Part shown: positions 8,734 to 16,830 of the stretch, piece after piece
Numbering within the stretch: position 1 is the first letter of the stretch
How the letters are laid out: the number at the start of each line of letters is the position of its first letter
From: Hyphomicrobiales bacterium
Lineage (GTDB): Bacteria > Pseudomonadota > Alphaproteobacteria > Rhizobiales > Xanthobacteraceae
NCBI GenBank assembly: GCA_009377755.1
Contig: WHTM01000003.1
Coordinates: 62,001 to 126,000, forward strand
DNA length: 64,000 nt
Reading direction: 5' to 3'
The notes under the pieces: model-generated
What the model was told of the DNA's origin: nothing
What the model saw: only the letters and a program-made list of their open reading frames with translations
Databases searched by the model: none
Translations under genes and position numbers: made by a program

Positions 8734-10253
8734 CGGCGATGCATGACCTTGAGTTCGAGCACCTTCACGTCACCGACGACGACACCCGCGAGATCAACGA
8801 AGCCGCCTGGTTCGCCGACAATGTCGAGCTGACCACGGTCGGTATCGATATCGGTTCGTCGACTTCGCACCTGATGTTCGCGCGGGTGCATCTGCAGCGG
8901 CTGTCGAGCGCGCTTTCGAGCCGGTTCGTGGTGATCGACCGGCGGCTTCTGTGGCAATCGCCAATTTTGCTCACGCCGTACCTGCCCGACTACACCATCG
9001 ATACCGGCAAGCTCGCGGAGTTCATCAGCGGCGCGTATGCGGACGCCGGGCTCGCGCGCGGCGATGTCGACTCCGGGGCCGTGATCCTCACCGGCGAGGC
9101 GTTGAAGCGAAAAAATGCCCGCGCCATCGCGGATCTGTTCTCGGAGGAGGCGGGGAAATTCGTCTGCGCGTCGGCCGGCCACCACATGGAATGCCAGATG
9201 GCGGCGCACGGCTCCGGTGCGGTGGCACTGTCACGCAGCCGCGGCGTGACCGTGCTCAACGTCGACATCGGCGGAGGCACCACGAAGTTCGCCCTGGTGC
9301 AGCGCGGGCAGGTGCTGGCGACCGCTGCGATCGCCGTCGGCGGCCGGCTGGTGGTCGAGGAGGCCGGGCAGGGCATCGTGCGCCTGGAGCCGCCCGCGGT
9401 GGACATCGCACGGAGCATCGGCATCGATCTCAAACCCGGCGGCACGCTCAGCCATCGCGATCGCCATGATCTTGCGGACCGCATGACCGACCTCATCGTC
9501 GCCATGATCGAGCGCCGGCCGCCGGATGCGCTTGCGGCCTCGCTGCTGGTCACCGATCCGGTGCCGGAGGCCATGCGCGACATCCCGATCGACGCCGTCA
9601 CGTTTTCCGGCGGCGTCGCCGAATATCTCTACGGGCGGGAACAGGCCCGCTACGGCGACCTCGGCAGCGATCTCGCGCATTCGCTGCGCCACGCCATCGC
9701 CGACAAGCGCGTCAGCCTGCCGGTGTGGGACGCGGGCCAGGGCATTCGCGCGACCGTGATCGGTGCGGCGCAGTTCTCGGTGCAGGTCAGCGGCAACACC
9801 ATCGCCGTCACCGATCCGGCCAAGCTGCCGCTGCAGAACTTGCCGGTGATCGCCTGCGCGTTCGATCTGGCCGGAGCCATCGATGCCGATGCGGTCGCCG
9901 CGACAGTGCGGCGGGCGCTGGAGCAGTGCGACATCGAGGAAGGCGCCGGCGCGGTGGCGCTGGCATTTCCGTGGCACGGCGACCCGCTACATCGGCGCAT
10001 GCACGCGGTTGCCGAAGGCATCTGCGCCGCGCTGCCGCGCTCGCGGGCTGCCGGCCTGCCGCTGGTGCTGCTGATCGACGGCGACATCGGCATGAGCCTC
10101 GGCCGCGTCATTCGCCACGAGGTCGCCCCGGGTGTCGACGTGATCGCCATCGACGGCGTGCAGCTCAAGCAGTTCGACTATGTCGACATCGGCCGCATGA
10201 TCGAGGTCACCAACGTGGTGCCGATCATCATCAAGTCGCTGCTGTTCAAGTGA
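8730..10253 (+). CDS. eutA: EutA-like ethanolamine ammonia-lyase reactivating factor (ASKHA ATPase)
   Basis: The 507-residue protein shows an N-terminal phosphate-1 motif VGIDIGSSTSHLMF (from residue 37) and a second actin-like motif NVDIGGGTTKFAL, then FSGGVAEYLYGRE near the middle. These are hallmarks of EutA, the ATP-dependent chaperone that swaps damaged cobalamin in ethanolamine ammonia-lyase. The C-terminal half (LPLVLLIDGDIGMSLGRVI, VTNVVPIIIKSLLF) also fits EutA. GTG 8730 overlaps the bicupin stop; ATG 8739 is an alternative. No EutB or EutC is in this window, and the partners here are an oxygenase and a bicupin, so the client enzyme is unclear. Confidence 0.82.
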   Translation: MTAMHDLEFEHLHVTDDDTREINEAAWFADNVELTTVGIDIGSSTSHLMFARVHLQRLSSALSSRFVVIDRRLLWQSPILLTPYLPDYTIDTGKLAEFISGAYADAGLARGDVDSGAVILTGEALKRKNARAIADLFSEEAGKFVCASAGHHMECQMAAHGSGAVALSRSRGVTVLNVDIGGGTTKFALVQRGQVLATAAIAVGGRLVVEEAGQGIVRLEPPAVDIARSIGIDLKPGGTLSHRDRHDLADRMTDLIVAMIERRPPDALAASLLVTDPVPEAMRDIPIDAVTFSGGVAEYLYGREQARYGDLGSDLAHSLRHAIADKRVSLPVWDAGQGIRATVIGAAQFSVQVSGNTIAVTDPAKLPLQNLPVIACAFDLAGAIDADAVAATVRRALEQCDIEEGAGAVALAFPWHGDPLHRRMHAVAEGICAALPRSRAAGLPLVLLIDGDIGMSLGRVIRHEVAPGVDVIAIDGVQLKQFDYVDIGRMIEVTNVVPIIIKSLLFK

Positions 10254-10387
10254 GGCTGTGTCCCGGGCGCAGCGCAGCGTGAAACGGTGCGCTGCAGACC
10301 CGGGACCCCGGTTGCTTCTTGACCAAACCGGGACCCCGCATCTGCGGTGCACCGCTAACGCGCTGCACCGCGTGCGGGGAACGCCAC
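10254..10387. repeat. dispersed intergenic repeat (CCCGGGCGCAGCGCAGCG type)
   Basis: The stretch between the eutA-like gene and the convergent amidohydrolase carries TCCCGGGCGCAGCGCAGCG, CCCGGGACCCC and GGTGCACCGC blocks. The same kind of sequence recurs at 61637-61790 after fdxA (TCCCGGGCGCAGCGCAGCGTG ... GGTGCACCA). It is a dispersed non-coding repeat of Bradyrhizobium-like genomes and may fold into hairpins that end both transcripts. Confidence 0.55.
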
Positions 10388-11376
10388 TCAGGCATCGGCG
10401 AACCGCTTGAACAGCCTCGCCGCGTTACCCCGCTCCATCGCGGCGAAGCGGTCATCGGCGAAATACGGCATTGTCCGCAGGTTCTCGATCTGCTCGACGA
10501 CGAAGTCCCGCGCCACGAACGGCCAGTCGCTGCCGTACATGATGTGATCGCTGCGCGCCATCTCGGTCAGCGCCGCCATCGGCGCGCGGGCGCCCGACAA
10601 CGCCACGTCGAAATAGAACCTGTCGAGATAGGGCGTGACGCCGTCCGGCACCGCTCGATGAACGGCAACGGCGGCTTGCGGCCGACCTCCATCTCCTCCA
10701 TCAGCCGCAGCCGCATCGACAGATACGGCAGCGCGCCGCCGGCATGCGCGAGAATCCATTTGATATTCGGATAGCGGCCCATGAACTCGTGATAGATCAG
10801 GTTCGTCGCCACCCGCGTGGTCTCGAACGCGTATTCGATGAACGCCGGCCACAGCCGCAAATTGAGGCCGGCCACACCGGGCGGGACCGTCGGGTGGATG
10901 AAGGCGATGACGCCACGGCGATCCATCTCGTCATAGAGCGGCTCGAACGCCGGATCGCCGATGTGCACGCCGTTCTGGTGCGACAGGAAGATCACGCCGT
11001 CGGCGTGCAGTACGTCGAGCGCATGCTGCATCTGCGCGAGGGCGCCGTCCACGTCGGGCAGCGGCAGCGTGGCGAAGAAGCCGAGCCGCTCCGGCGCTGC
11101 GGCGATGAAACGCGCCTGCGCCTCGTTCACCGACTCGGTAAGGTATCGCGCGTTGGCGTCATTGCCGTGATGCACGCCGGCGACCGAGAGCGGATTGACG
11201 ATCGCGGCATCGATGCCAAGCTCGGTCATCTTCTCGCAGACGATCCGCGGGCCATCGCCCTTGCGAAGCGGCCGCGACGGATCGCCGGCTCCGGCGCGCA
11301 TCAGTGCCGCGTCGTATTCGGGCAGCAGCAGATGGTGATGCACGTCGATCAATCGCGGGGCGGCAGCGGTCATCAT
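10388..11376 (-). pseudogene. ACMSD-type amidohydrolase, broken by a 1-nt frameshift
   Basis: From ATG 11376 one frame encodes the N-terminal two thirds of an amidohydrolase_2 protein: LIDVHHHLLLPEYDA, FLSHQNGVHIG, AFIHPTVPPG and WILAHAGGALPYL. A second frame encodes the rest (VPDGVTPYLDRFYFD, IMYGSDWPFVARDF, ERGNAARLFKRFADA) to a stop at 10388. The frames cross at about 10651-10654, where inserting one base after GAGCG would restore continuity. Relatives are zinc enzymes of the aminocarboxymuconate-semialdehyde decarboxylase family and decarboxylate aromatic acids. The start overlaps the stop of the alpha/beta hydrolase (ATGA). As written the C-terminal catalytic Asp motif is lost; a base-calling error is possible. 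Confidence 0.82.
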
Positions 11377-12251
11377 GCTCCCTTCGGCGTTGCTGGGAAG
11401 AACCGGTTAAGCCAATCATGCAGGATGACCCCGACGCGCGGGTCAGGATTGACGAACATGAAATGGTCGGTGCCGTGCATCAGGTGCAGCTCGACCGGGG
11501 GCTTGGCAAGCCGCACCATGCTGAACGCCTCCTCGTAGTTGGTGACGCGGTCGCGCGCGCTGTGCAGGATCAGGATCGGCCGCGGGCTGACCCGGTCGAT
11601 CACTTCTTCCGGGCGGAACATGAAGAAGCCCACCGCGGTTTCGGCGGTGAATTGCATCAGCGAATTGTTCGAGGTCAGATTGACCTGCAGCTCCTTCGGC
11701 ATTTCGAAGATGTCGAAGCGGTGCACCATCTTCGACGTGCCGGTCCGTTCGCGGTGGCGCAGGCCGTCCTCCATCATCTGCAGGAACTTGTTCCACGATT
11801 CCGGGGTATGCATCCCACGGATGATGCGCTCGCCGTTGCCGAGGCCATTCTCCAGGATGACTGCGGCGATGCGCATATCGACGCCTGCGGCATAGACAGC
11901 GACCGCGGCACCGAGGCTCGATCCGCACAACGCGATGCGGTCCGGGTCGACCTCCGGACGGCCGGCCAGGTAGGTGACGGCGTTGCGCGCGTCCGCGACC
12001 TCCTCCATCGGGATGACGTTGCCGCGCATGCCGCCGCTCTCGCCGCAACCGCGATAGTCGAAGCGCAGCGCCACGTAGCCCCATGACTCGAACTGCCGGC
12101 ACACCCATTCCGGGCCGCCGTCCTTGTTGGCACCGAATCCGTGCATCATGATGATCGCCGGACGGCGCTCCTCCGGCTTGCGGCCGTCAGGAACGTGGAC
12201 GATGCCGGCAAGTTGCAAGCCGTCGGACGAAAACGTCACAAGCTCCTGCAA
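11373..12251 (-). CDS. alpha/beta hydrolase, dienelactone-hydrolase/S9-like
   Basis: The product has the full alpha/beta hydrolase set: oxyanion region MMHGFGANKDG, nucleophile elbow CGSSLGAA, acid HSARDRV and catalytic His in HGTDHFMF. I place the start at TTG 12251 (292 residues) because a strong AAGGGGG ribosome site lies six bases upstream and family members begin at this point (LQELVTFSSDG). An in-frame ATG at 12356 would add 35 residues of low similarity and overlap the divergent gene's leader. It overlaps the downstream amidohydrolase by four bases, so the two are co-transcribed. A role in ester or lactone hydrolysis within the aromatic pathway is inferred. Confidence 0.8.
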   Translation of the reverse strand: MQELVTFSSDGLQLAGIVHVPDGRKPEERRPAIIMMHGFGANKDGGPEWVCRQFESWGYVALRFDYRGCGESGGMRGNVIPMEEVADARNAVTYLAGRPEVDPDRIALCGSSLGAAVAVYAAGVDMRIAAVILENGLGNGERIIRGMHTPESWNKFLQMMEDGLRHRERTGTSKMVHRFDIFEMPKELQVNLTSNNSLMQFTAETAVGFFMFRPEEVIDRVSPRPILILHSARDRVTNYEEAFSMVRLAKPPVELHLMHGTDHFMFVNPDPRVGVILHDWLNRFFPATPKGA

Positions 12252-12370
12252 TTCGACCCCCTTGTTGGCCGTTGCTCGGAAGGGCAGTGCGCTCCGGCTG
12301 TACGGTGATGGCGCATGCTGTGATATAGCATCTTGCAACGGCTGCCGGTTTGGCAAAGGGGAGGAACTTC

Positions 12371-13360
12371 ATGTCGATGGATCGGATTGGTTCGAGCCGC
12401 TGCAGTCTCGGCGCGCTTGCGGCGCGCGGCGCCGTCACGCTGCTGGCTGCCTTGACCATCTATGGCGCGGCTCCGGCGCCGGCCGCCCTGGCGCAGCAGA
12501 AAACGGCCCTGCGCGTCGTCTACATTCCGGTGATCACCTGGCTGCCGGCGCTGGTCGCCAAGGAGGAGGGAATCTTCGAGAAGAACGGTCTCGACGTGAC
12601 CTTCACCAAGGTCGCGACCATCGTCAATCTGCCGGGCACGCTGGGCAAGCAGTACGACCTGGTGCCGACGACAGCGCCCGACCTGCTCAATGCCGTCGCC
12701 AACGGCCTCAACATCGCGGCCGTCGCCGGCGAGACCGTCGAAACCTCCGGCAACAAGTCGTACCAGGTGCTGGTGCGCGCCGACAGCGGCATCAAGTCGT
12801 ACAAGGATCTGGTCGGCAAGCGCGTGCTCACGCCGGGGGTCGGCTCGGTCATGCACGTGGCGCTGCTCTATGCGATTAAGAAGCAGGGCGGCGACCCCAG
12901 CAAGGTGACAGCGCTGGAGGGGCCGTTCCCGGCGATGATGGACCAACTCAAGGCCGGGCGTGTCGACGCGGTGCAGCAGCTCGAGCCGTTCGTCGGCCGG
13001 ATGCTGGGCGCCGGATTCCGGTCGATCGGCGCGCCGCTCCTGGAAGTCGCCGACCCGGTGCTGTTCCCGTTCTGGATCGCCGATGCCGATTGGGCGCGGA
13101 AGAATCGCGGCGTGCTCACGAAGTGGGTCGCATCGCTGGAAGGCGGGCTTGCGGTGATCAAGAGCGACGACAGGAAGGCGCGCGCGATCCTGGCGAAGTA
13201 TTCCGGCCTGCCGCCTGCCGTCGTCGACAGCATCCCGATGCCGGCCTACGACTTCAAGATCACACCGGCGCAGCTCGAGGTCTGGCGGAAGGTGATGATG
13301 GAGCAGGGTTTCCCGGTGGGCAAAGTCGATCTCGGCAAGATCGTCGTCACTGGGCAGTAA
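12371..13360 (+). CDS. ABC-type NMT1/SsuA-like substrate-binding protein
   Basis: The 329-residue exported receptor starts at ATG 12371 after GGGGAGG. A signal peptide ends around PAALAQQ, and the mature domain begins ALRVVYIPVITWLPALVAKEEG, typical of the NMT1/TauA family. Later motifs are VGKRVLTPGVGS and FPAMMDQLKAGRVDAVQQLEP. No permease or ATPase is adjacent: the next genes are the convergent Mrp operon. It is therefore an orphan receptor, transcribed divergently from the alpha/beta hydrolase with a short shared promoter region. Its ligand is unknown; the context points to an aromatic carboxylate or sulfonate. Confidence 0.82.
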   Translation: MSMDRIGSSRCSLGALAARGAVTLLAALTIYGAAPAPAALAQQKTALRVVYIPVITWLPALVAKEEGIFEKNGLDVTFTKVATIVNLPGTLGKQYDLVPTTAPDLLNAVANGLNIAAVAGETVETSGNKSYQVLVRADSGIKSYKDLVGKRVLTPGVGSVMHVALLYAIKKQGGDPSKVTALEGPFPAMMDQLKAGRVDAVQQLEPFVGRMLGAGFRSIGAPLLEVADPVLFPFWIADADWARKNRGVLTKWVASLEGGLAVIKSDDRKARAILAKYSGLPPAVVDSIPMPAYDFKITPAQLEVWRKVMMEQGFPVGKVDLGKIVVTGQ

Positions 13361-13428
13361 GCGGTCTTTCCGTCGTCCAGGCCCTTTGGATCGTCATGCC
13401 CGGCCATGACGCGGAGCCGATCAAGCTT

Positions 13429-15114
13429 TCAGAACGCCAGATACGACAACACCAGATAACCTGCGAGCAGCACGGTTGCCCAGAACACCATGTTGCCGGT
13501 CGGCCAGGTGCGCGCCAGCGCGCCGGTCGGTCCGTGATGCCGGTAGACGCCGCGTGCGACTCCGCGGGCGGCGCGGCCGGCGGCATCGCGCAGGTCGTCC
13601 CAGACTCGATCGCTCCGGGCGTCGAACCATCTGAATATCGCAGGGCCGAGTTTGCGCCAAATCCAGTCGACGTCGAGCGTGATGGTGAGCGAACGCTTGA
13701 GCCAATCGAGCATCAGGAAGAAGGCTAAGCCCGAGAACAGCAAGAGCTGCAGGTAGAAGACGACGTGGCTCGTCGTATAGGGCACGAACGTGACCGGGAA
13801 CGGGAGGATAGCGTAGAGCGGCGCCGGCAAAATGCCGATGCCGATGCAGAGAAAGGCGAAGAAGATCATCGCCGCCCGCATGTTCCACGGCGGCTCGGCC
13901 GGCCGCAGCCCGGAATCCTTCTGGAAGAACACGAACCAGGGGAACTTGATGCCGGCATGCAGGAACACACCGGCGGACGCGGCGGCGAGCAGATACCAGA
14001 CGATCGCCATGTGCTGATCGGCGGCACCTTGCGAGATCATTGATTTGGAGATGAATCCCGAGGTCAGCGGGAATGAAGAAATCGACAGTGCGCCGATGAT
14101 TCCGCACACGCATGTCACGGGCATGGTGCGGAACAGGCCGCCCAGGTCGGTGCATTTGCGCTTGCCGGTCATGTAAAGCACCGAGCCGGCGGACATCAGC
14201 AGCAGCGCCTTGTAGATGATATGGGTGAAGGCGTGCGACGCCGCGCCGTTGAGCGCCATCTGCGTGCCGATGCCGATGCCGGTCACCATGAACCCGACCT
14301 GATTGATGATCGAGTAGGCGAGAATGCGCCGCATGTCGTTCTCGAGGATCGCGTAGATGATCCCGTAGAACACCATGAACAGCCCGAGATAGATCAGCAG
14401 CTCCGTGCCCGGGAAGCCGCGCATCAGCACATAGACCGCGGTCTTGGTCGTGAAGGCGGAGAGAACCACCATTCCGCTCCACGAGCTTTCCGGATAGGCG
14501 TCGGGCAGCCAGGCGGAGAGCGGATAGGCACCTGCATTGATCAGGAAGCCGGCGAGGATGAGCGCGCGCGGCACGCTGTCGAGCGCCATCGCGCGGAATT
14601 CGATGGAGCCGGTCGCGGCGATCTCGCCGGCGATTCCCGCCATCAGCAGCACGCCGCCGAAGAGATGGATGGCGGCATAGCGCAGCGCCGCGCTCTGTGC
14701 CGACGGTCCGGCGCTGACCACCACCAGCGTCGAGGCGATCGCCATCAGCTCCCAGAAGATGAAGACGGTGATGAGATCGCCGGCGAACACGACGCCGATA
14801 GCGCTGCCGGCGTAGCAGAAGGCGGCGGCAAGCTCGAGCGTCCGGCTCTGGTTGAGCGCGTAAAGACTGCCGGCAAAAGCCATGATTGCAAACACGGTGG
14901 CGAAGAGGCGCGAAAGCGTGTCGCCCTTCACCAGCATCAGCGTGTTGCCGAGGAAGTCCGCCTGCAGGGCCACGCCGTCCGGCACCTGCCACACCAGATA
15001 CAGTGTGATGAGCGGAAGCAGCAGCAACGCGGCCGGGCGCAACGCGCCACGCAGGAACGGCAGCGCCAGGCCGCCTAGGATCAAAATCGCGAACGGCGGG
15101 ATGCTAGCTGTCAT
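13429..15114 (-). CDS. third MrpD/NuoL-like proton-pumping antiporter subunit
   Basis: This 561-residue multi-pass membrane protein is of the Proton_antipo_M (NuoL/M/N, MrpD) family. It keeps the paired charged residues used in proton translocation: Glu in FIFWELMAIAS and Lys in FTTKTAVYVLMR, plus GIIYAILENDMRRILAYS. The C-terminus has an extra amphipathic segment (DWIWRKLGPAIFRWFDARSD) and a last helix. It is the final gene of a ten-gene minus-strand Mrp-like operon and overlaps the small two-helix gene upstream by 11 bases. It probably adds a third ion channel to the complex. Confidence 0.85.
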   Translation of the reverse strand: MTASIPPFAILILGGLALPFLRGALRPAALLLLPLITLYLVWQVPDGVALQADFLGNTLMLVKGDTLSRLFATVFAIMAFAGSLYALNQSRTLELAAAFCYAGSAIGVVFAGDLITVFIFWELMAIASTLVVVSAGPSAQSAALRYAAIHLFGGVLLMAGIAGEIAATGSIEFRAMALDSVPRALILAGFLINAGAYPLSAWLPDAYPESSWSGMVVLSAFTTKTAVYVLMRGFPGTELLIYLGLFMVFYGIIYAILENDMRRILAYSIINQVGFMVTGIGIGTQMALNGAASHAFTHIIYKALLLMSAGSVLYMTGKRKCTDLGGLFRTMPVTCVCGIIGALSISSFPLTSGFISKSMISQGAADQHMAIVWYLLAAASAGVFLHAGIKFPWFVFFQKDSGLRPAEPPWNMRAAMIFFAFLCIGIGILPAPLYAILPFPVTFVPYTTSHVVFYLQLLLFSGLAFFLMLDWLKRSLTITLDVDWIWRKLGPAIFRWFDARSDRVWDDLRDAAGRAARGVARGVYRHHGPTGALARTWPTGNMVFWATVLLAGYLVLSYLAF

Positions 15115-15340
15115 AGTAGGTATCGGGCCGCTTCAGGAAGACGCCGAGCGCCTTGGCGAAGACGATCAGAGCGACGCAGCTCAGGAATCCGAACCAGGCG
15201 CCGAAGCCAAAGATCGCCTCCAGCGTGAAGTGCGCCTCGTGGCGCGTCACGTCGAGCAGCACTAGGACCGCGAGGATGACAACGAAGGCGATCCACAGCC
15301 GCCGGACCGTTGTGTCCCTTGTCAGCCAATGGTCGTCCAT
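15104..15340 (-). CDS. small two-helix membrane protein of the Mrp-like operon
   Basis: The 78-residue protein starts at ATG 15340, two bases after the stop of the upstream antiporter gene, and ends inside the next gene. It has two predicted transmembrane helices (LWIAFVVILAVLVLLDV and FGFGAWFGFLSCVALIVFA) and a conserved-looking tail LKRPDTYYDS. It overlaps an unrelated 588-codon shadow frame, so it is easily missed. Its place between two MrpD-like subunits suggests an accessory or assembly subunit, comparable in size and position to the small linker subunits of Mbh-type complexes, but I cannot name a family. Confidence 0.75.
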   Translation of the reverse strand: MDDHWLTRDTTVRRLWIAFVVILAVLVLLDVTRHEAHFTLEAIFGFGAWFGFLSCVALIVFAKALGVFLKRPDTYYDS

Positions 15341-15342
15341 GG

Positions 15343-16830
15343 TCACCGTCCGATCATCATCTGCGCGAGTGCGAGCGGGATCTGCGGAAGGAAGAACAGT
15401 GCAACCGCGCCGATCGCCGTTGCCGTCAGTGCCAGCACGATCGGCCACGGCGCCTCGCCGTGGACTTCGTGCCCGCCGTGTGCATCGTGAGTGGGCTCGG
15501 GCGGCGCCCGGAAGAAGGCGCGGAACACGATCGGCAGGAAGTAACCGGCATTCAGCACGGTGCTCACCACCATGATGGCGACGGCAAGCCAGTTTGCGGT
15601 CTGCATCGCGCCGGTCAGCATGAACCACTTGCCGAGAAAGCCCGCCGTCGGCGGCACGCCGATCATGCCCAGTGCGCCGATCGCGAAGGCCGCCATGGTC
15701 CAGGGCATACGCCGGCCGATGCCGTTGAGCTGGCTCACCTCGGTCAGATGCGCGGCCGTGTAGATCGAGCCTGCCGCGAAAAATAGCGTGATCTTGCACC
15801 AGGCATGCGCGGCGATGTGCATGGCGGCGCCGACCACCGAGATCGGCGCCAGGATCGCGGCGCCGAGCACCACGTAGGAAAGCTGTGATACCGTCGAATA
15901 GGCGAGCCGGCGCTTGAGATTGTCCTGCTTGAGGGCGACGACCGAGGCGACGATGACGGTGGTACCGGCCACGACGGTCAGCCAGCCCGACTGTCCGGCA
16001 GCGGCCAGTGCATCGACGCCGAAGATCATCACCATCACCTTGACGACGCAGAACACGCCGGCCTTGACGACGGCGACGGCGTGCAGGAGCGCGCTCACCG
16101 GCGTCGGCGCGACCATCGCCGCCGGCAGCCAGAAGTGGAACGGCATCACCGCTGCCTTGCCGATGCCGAAGAGATAGAGGACGAGCAGGACCACCATCGT
16201 CGCCCCGCTGGCTTTGCCGCCGAGGATGCCACCCGGCGCGAAGTCGATCGTGCCGGCCAGCACGTAGGTCGCGGCGATCGCCGGCAGAAACAGCACCATC
16301 GAGGTGCCGAGCAGCAGGATGAGATAGAGCCGGCCCGACGCCATCGCCTCGCTGTCGCGACGGTGCGTCACGAGCGGATAGGTCGAGATCGTCAGCATCT
16401 CGTAGAACAGGAACAGCGTGAACAGGTTCTCGGCAAAGGCGACGCCCATCGTGCTCGCCAAGGCGATGGCGAAGCAGACGTAGTAGGTGGTCTGGCGTGG
16501 CTCCTTGTTCGCCCGCATGTAGCCGATCGAGTAGATCGAGTTGACGATCCACAGCGACGAGGCAATCAGCGCGAACAGCATGCCGAGCGGTTCGAGCTTG
16601 AAGGCGAAAGCGACCCCGGGCAGGACCTCGACGCCGCTCCATTGTGGCCGAACCCCGGAAAGTACCGGGCCGAGCAGCGCGATGACGGTGAGGCAGAGCA
16701 GCACAGCCGCGATCAGCGTGACCGTTTCGCGCAGGTTGGGCCAGCGGTGGAACAACGGAATCAGCAGCGCCGCCGCCAGAGGAATGATCAGCGCCGCGAT
16801 CAGCAGACATTCGGGAGTAGCCCAGGTCAC
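15343..16830 (-). CDS. second MrpD/NuoL-like antiporter subunit
   Basis: The product is a 495-residue polytopic protein of the Proton_antipo_M family. Conserved proton-path residues are the Glu in FLFYEMLTISTYPLV and the Lys in VVKAGVFCVVK; MPFHFWLPAAMVAPTPVSAL is the usual channel loop. I choose GTG 16830 because it overlaps the stop of the upstream mrpD (GTGA) and has GGGGG upstream; an open frame reaching 16998 only adds sequence from the previous gene in another frame. A His-rich loop (HDAHGGHEVHGE) near the C-terminus is unusual and might bind metal. Confidence 0.85.
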   Translation of the reverse strand: MTWATPECLLIAALIIPLAAALLIPLFHRWPNLRETVTLIAAVLLCLTVIALLGPVLSGVRPQWSGVEVLPGVAFAFKLEPLGMLFALIASSLWIVNSIYSIGYMRANKEPRQTTYYVCFAIALASTMGVAFAENLFTLFLFYEMLTISTYPLVTHRRDSEAMASGRLYLILLLGTSMVLFLPAIAATYVLAGTIDFAPGGILGGKASGATMVVLLVLYLFGIGKAAVMPFHFWLPAAMVAPTPVSALLHAVAVVKAGVFCVVKVMVMIFGVDALAAAGQSGWLTVVAGTTVIVASVVALKQDNLKRRLAYSTVSQLSYVVLGAAILAPISVVGAAMHIAAHAWCKITLFFAAGSIYTAAHLTEVSQLNGIGRRMPWTMAAFAIGALGMIGVPPTAGFLGKWFMLTGAMQTANWLAVAIMVVSTVLNAGYFLPIVFRAFFRAPPEPTHDAHGGHEVHGEAPWPIVLALTATAIGAVALFFLPQIPLALAQMMIGR

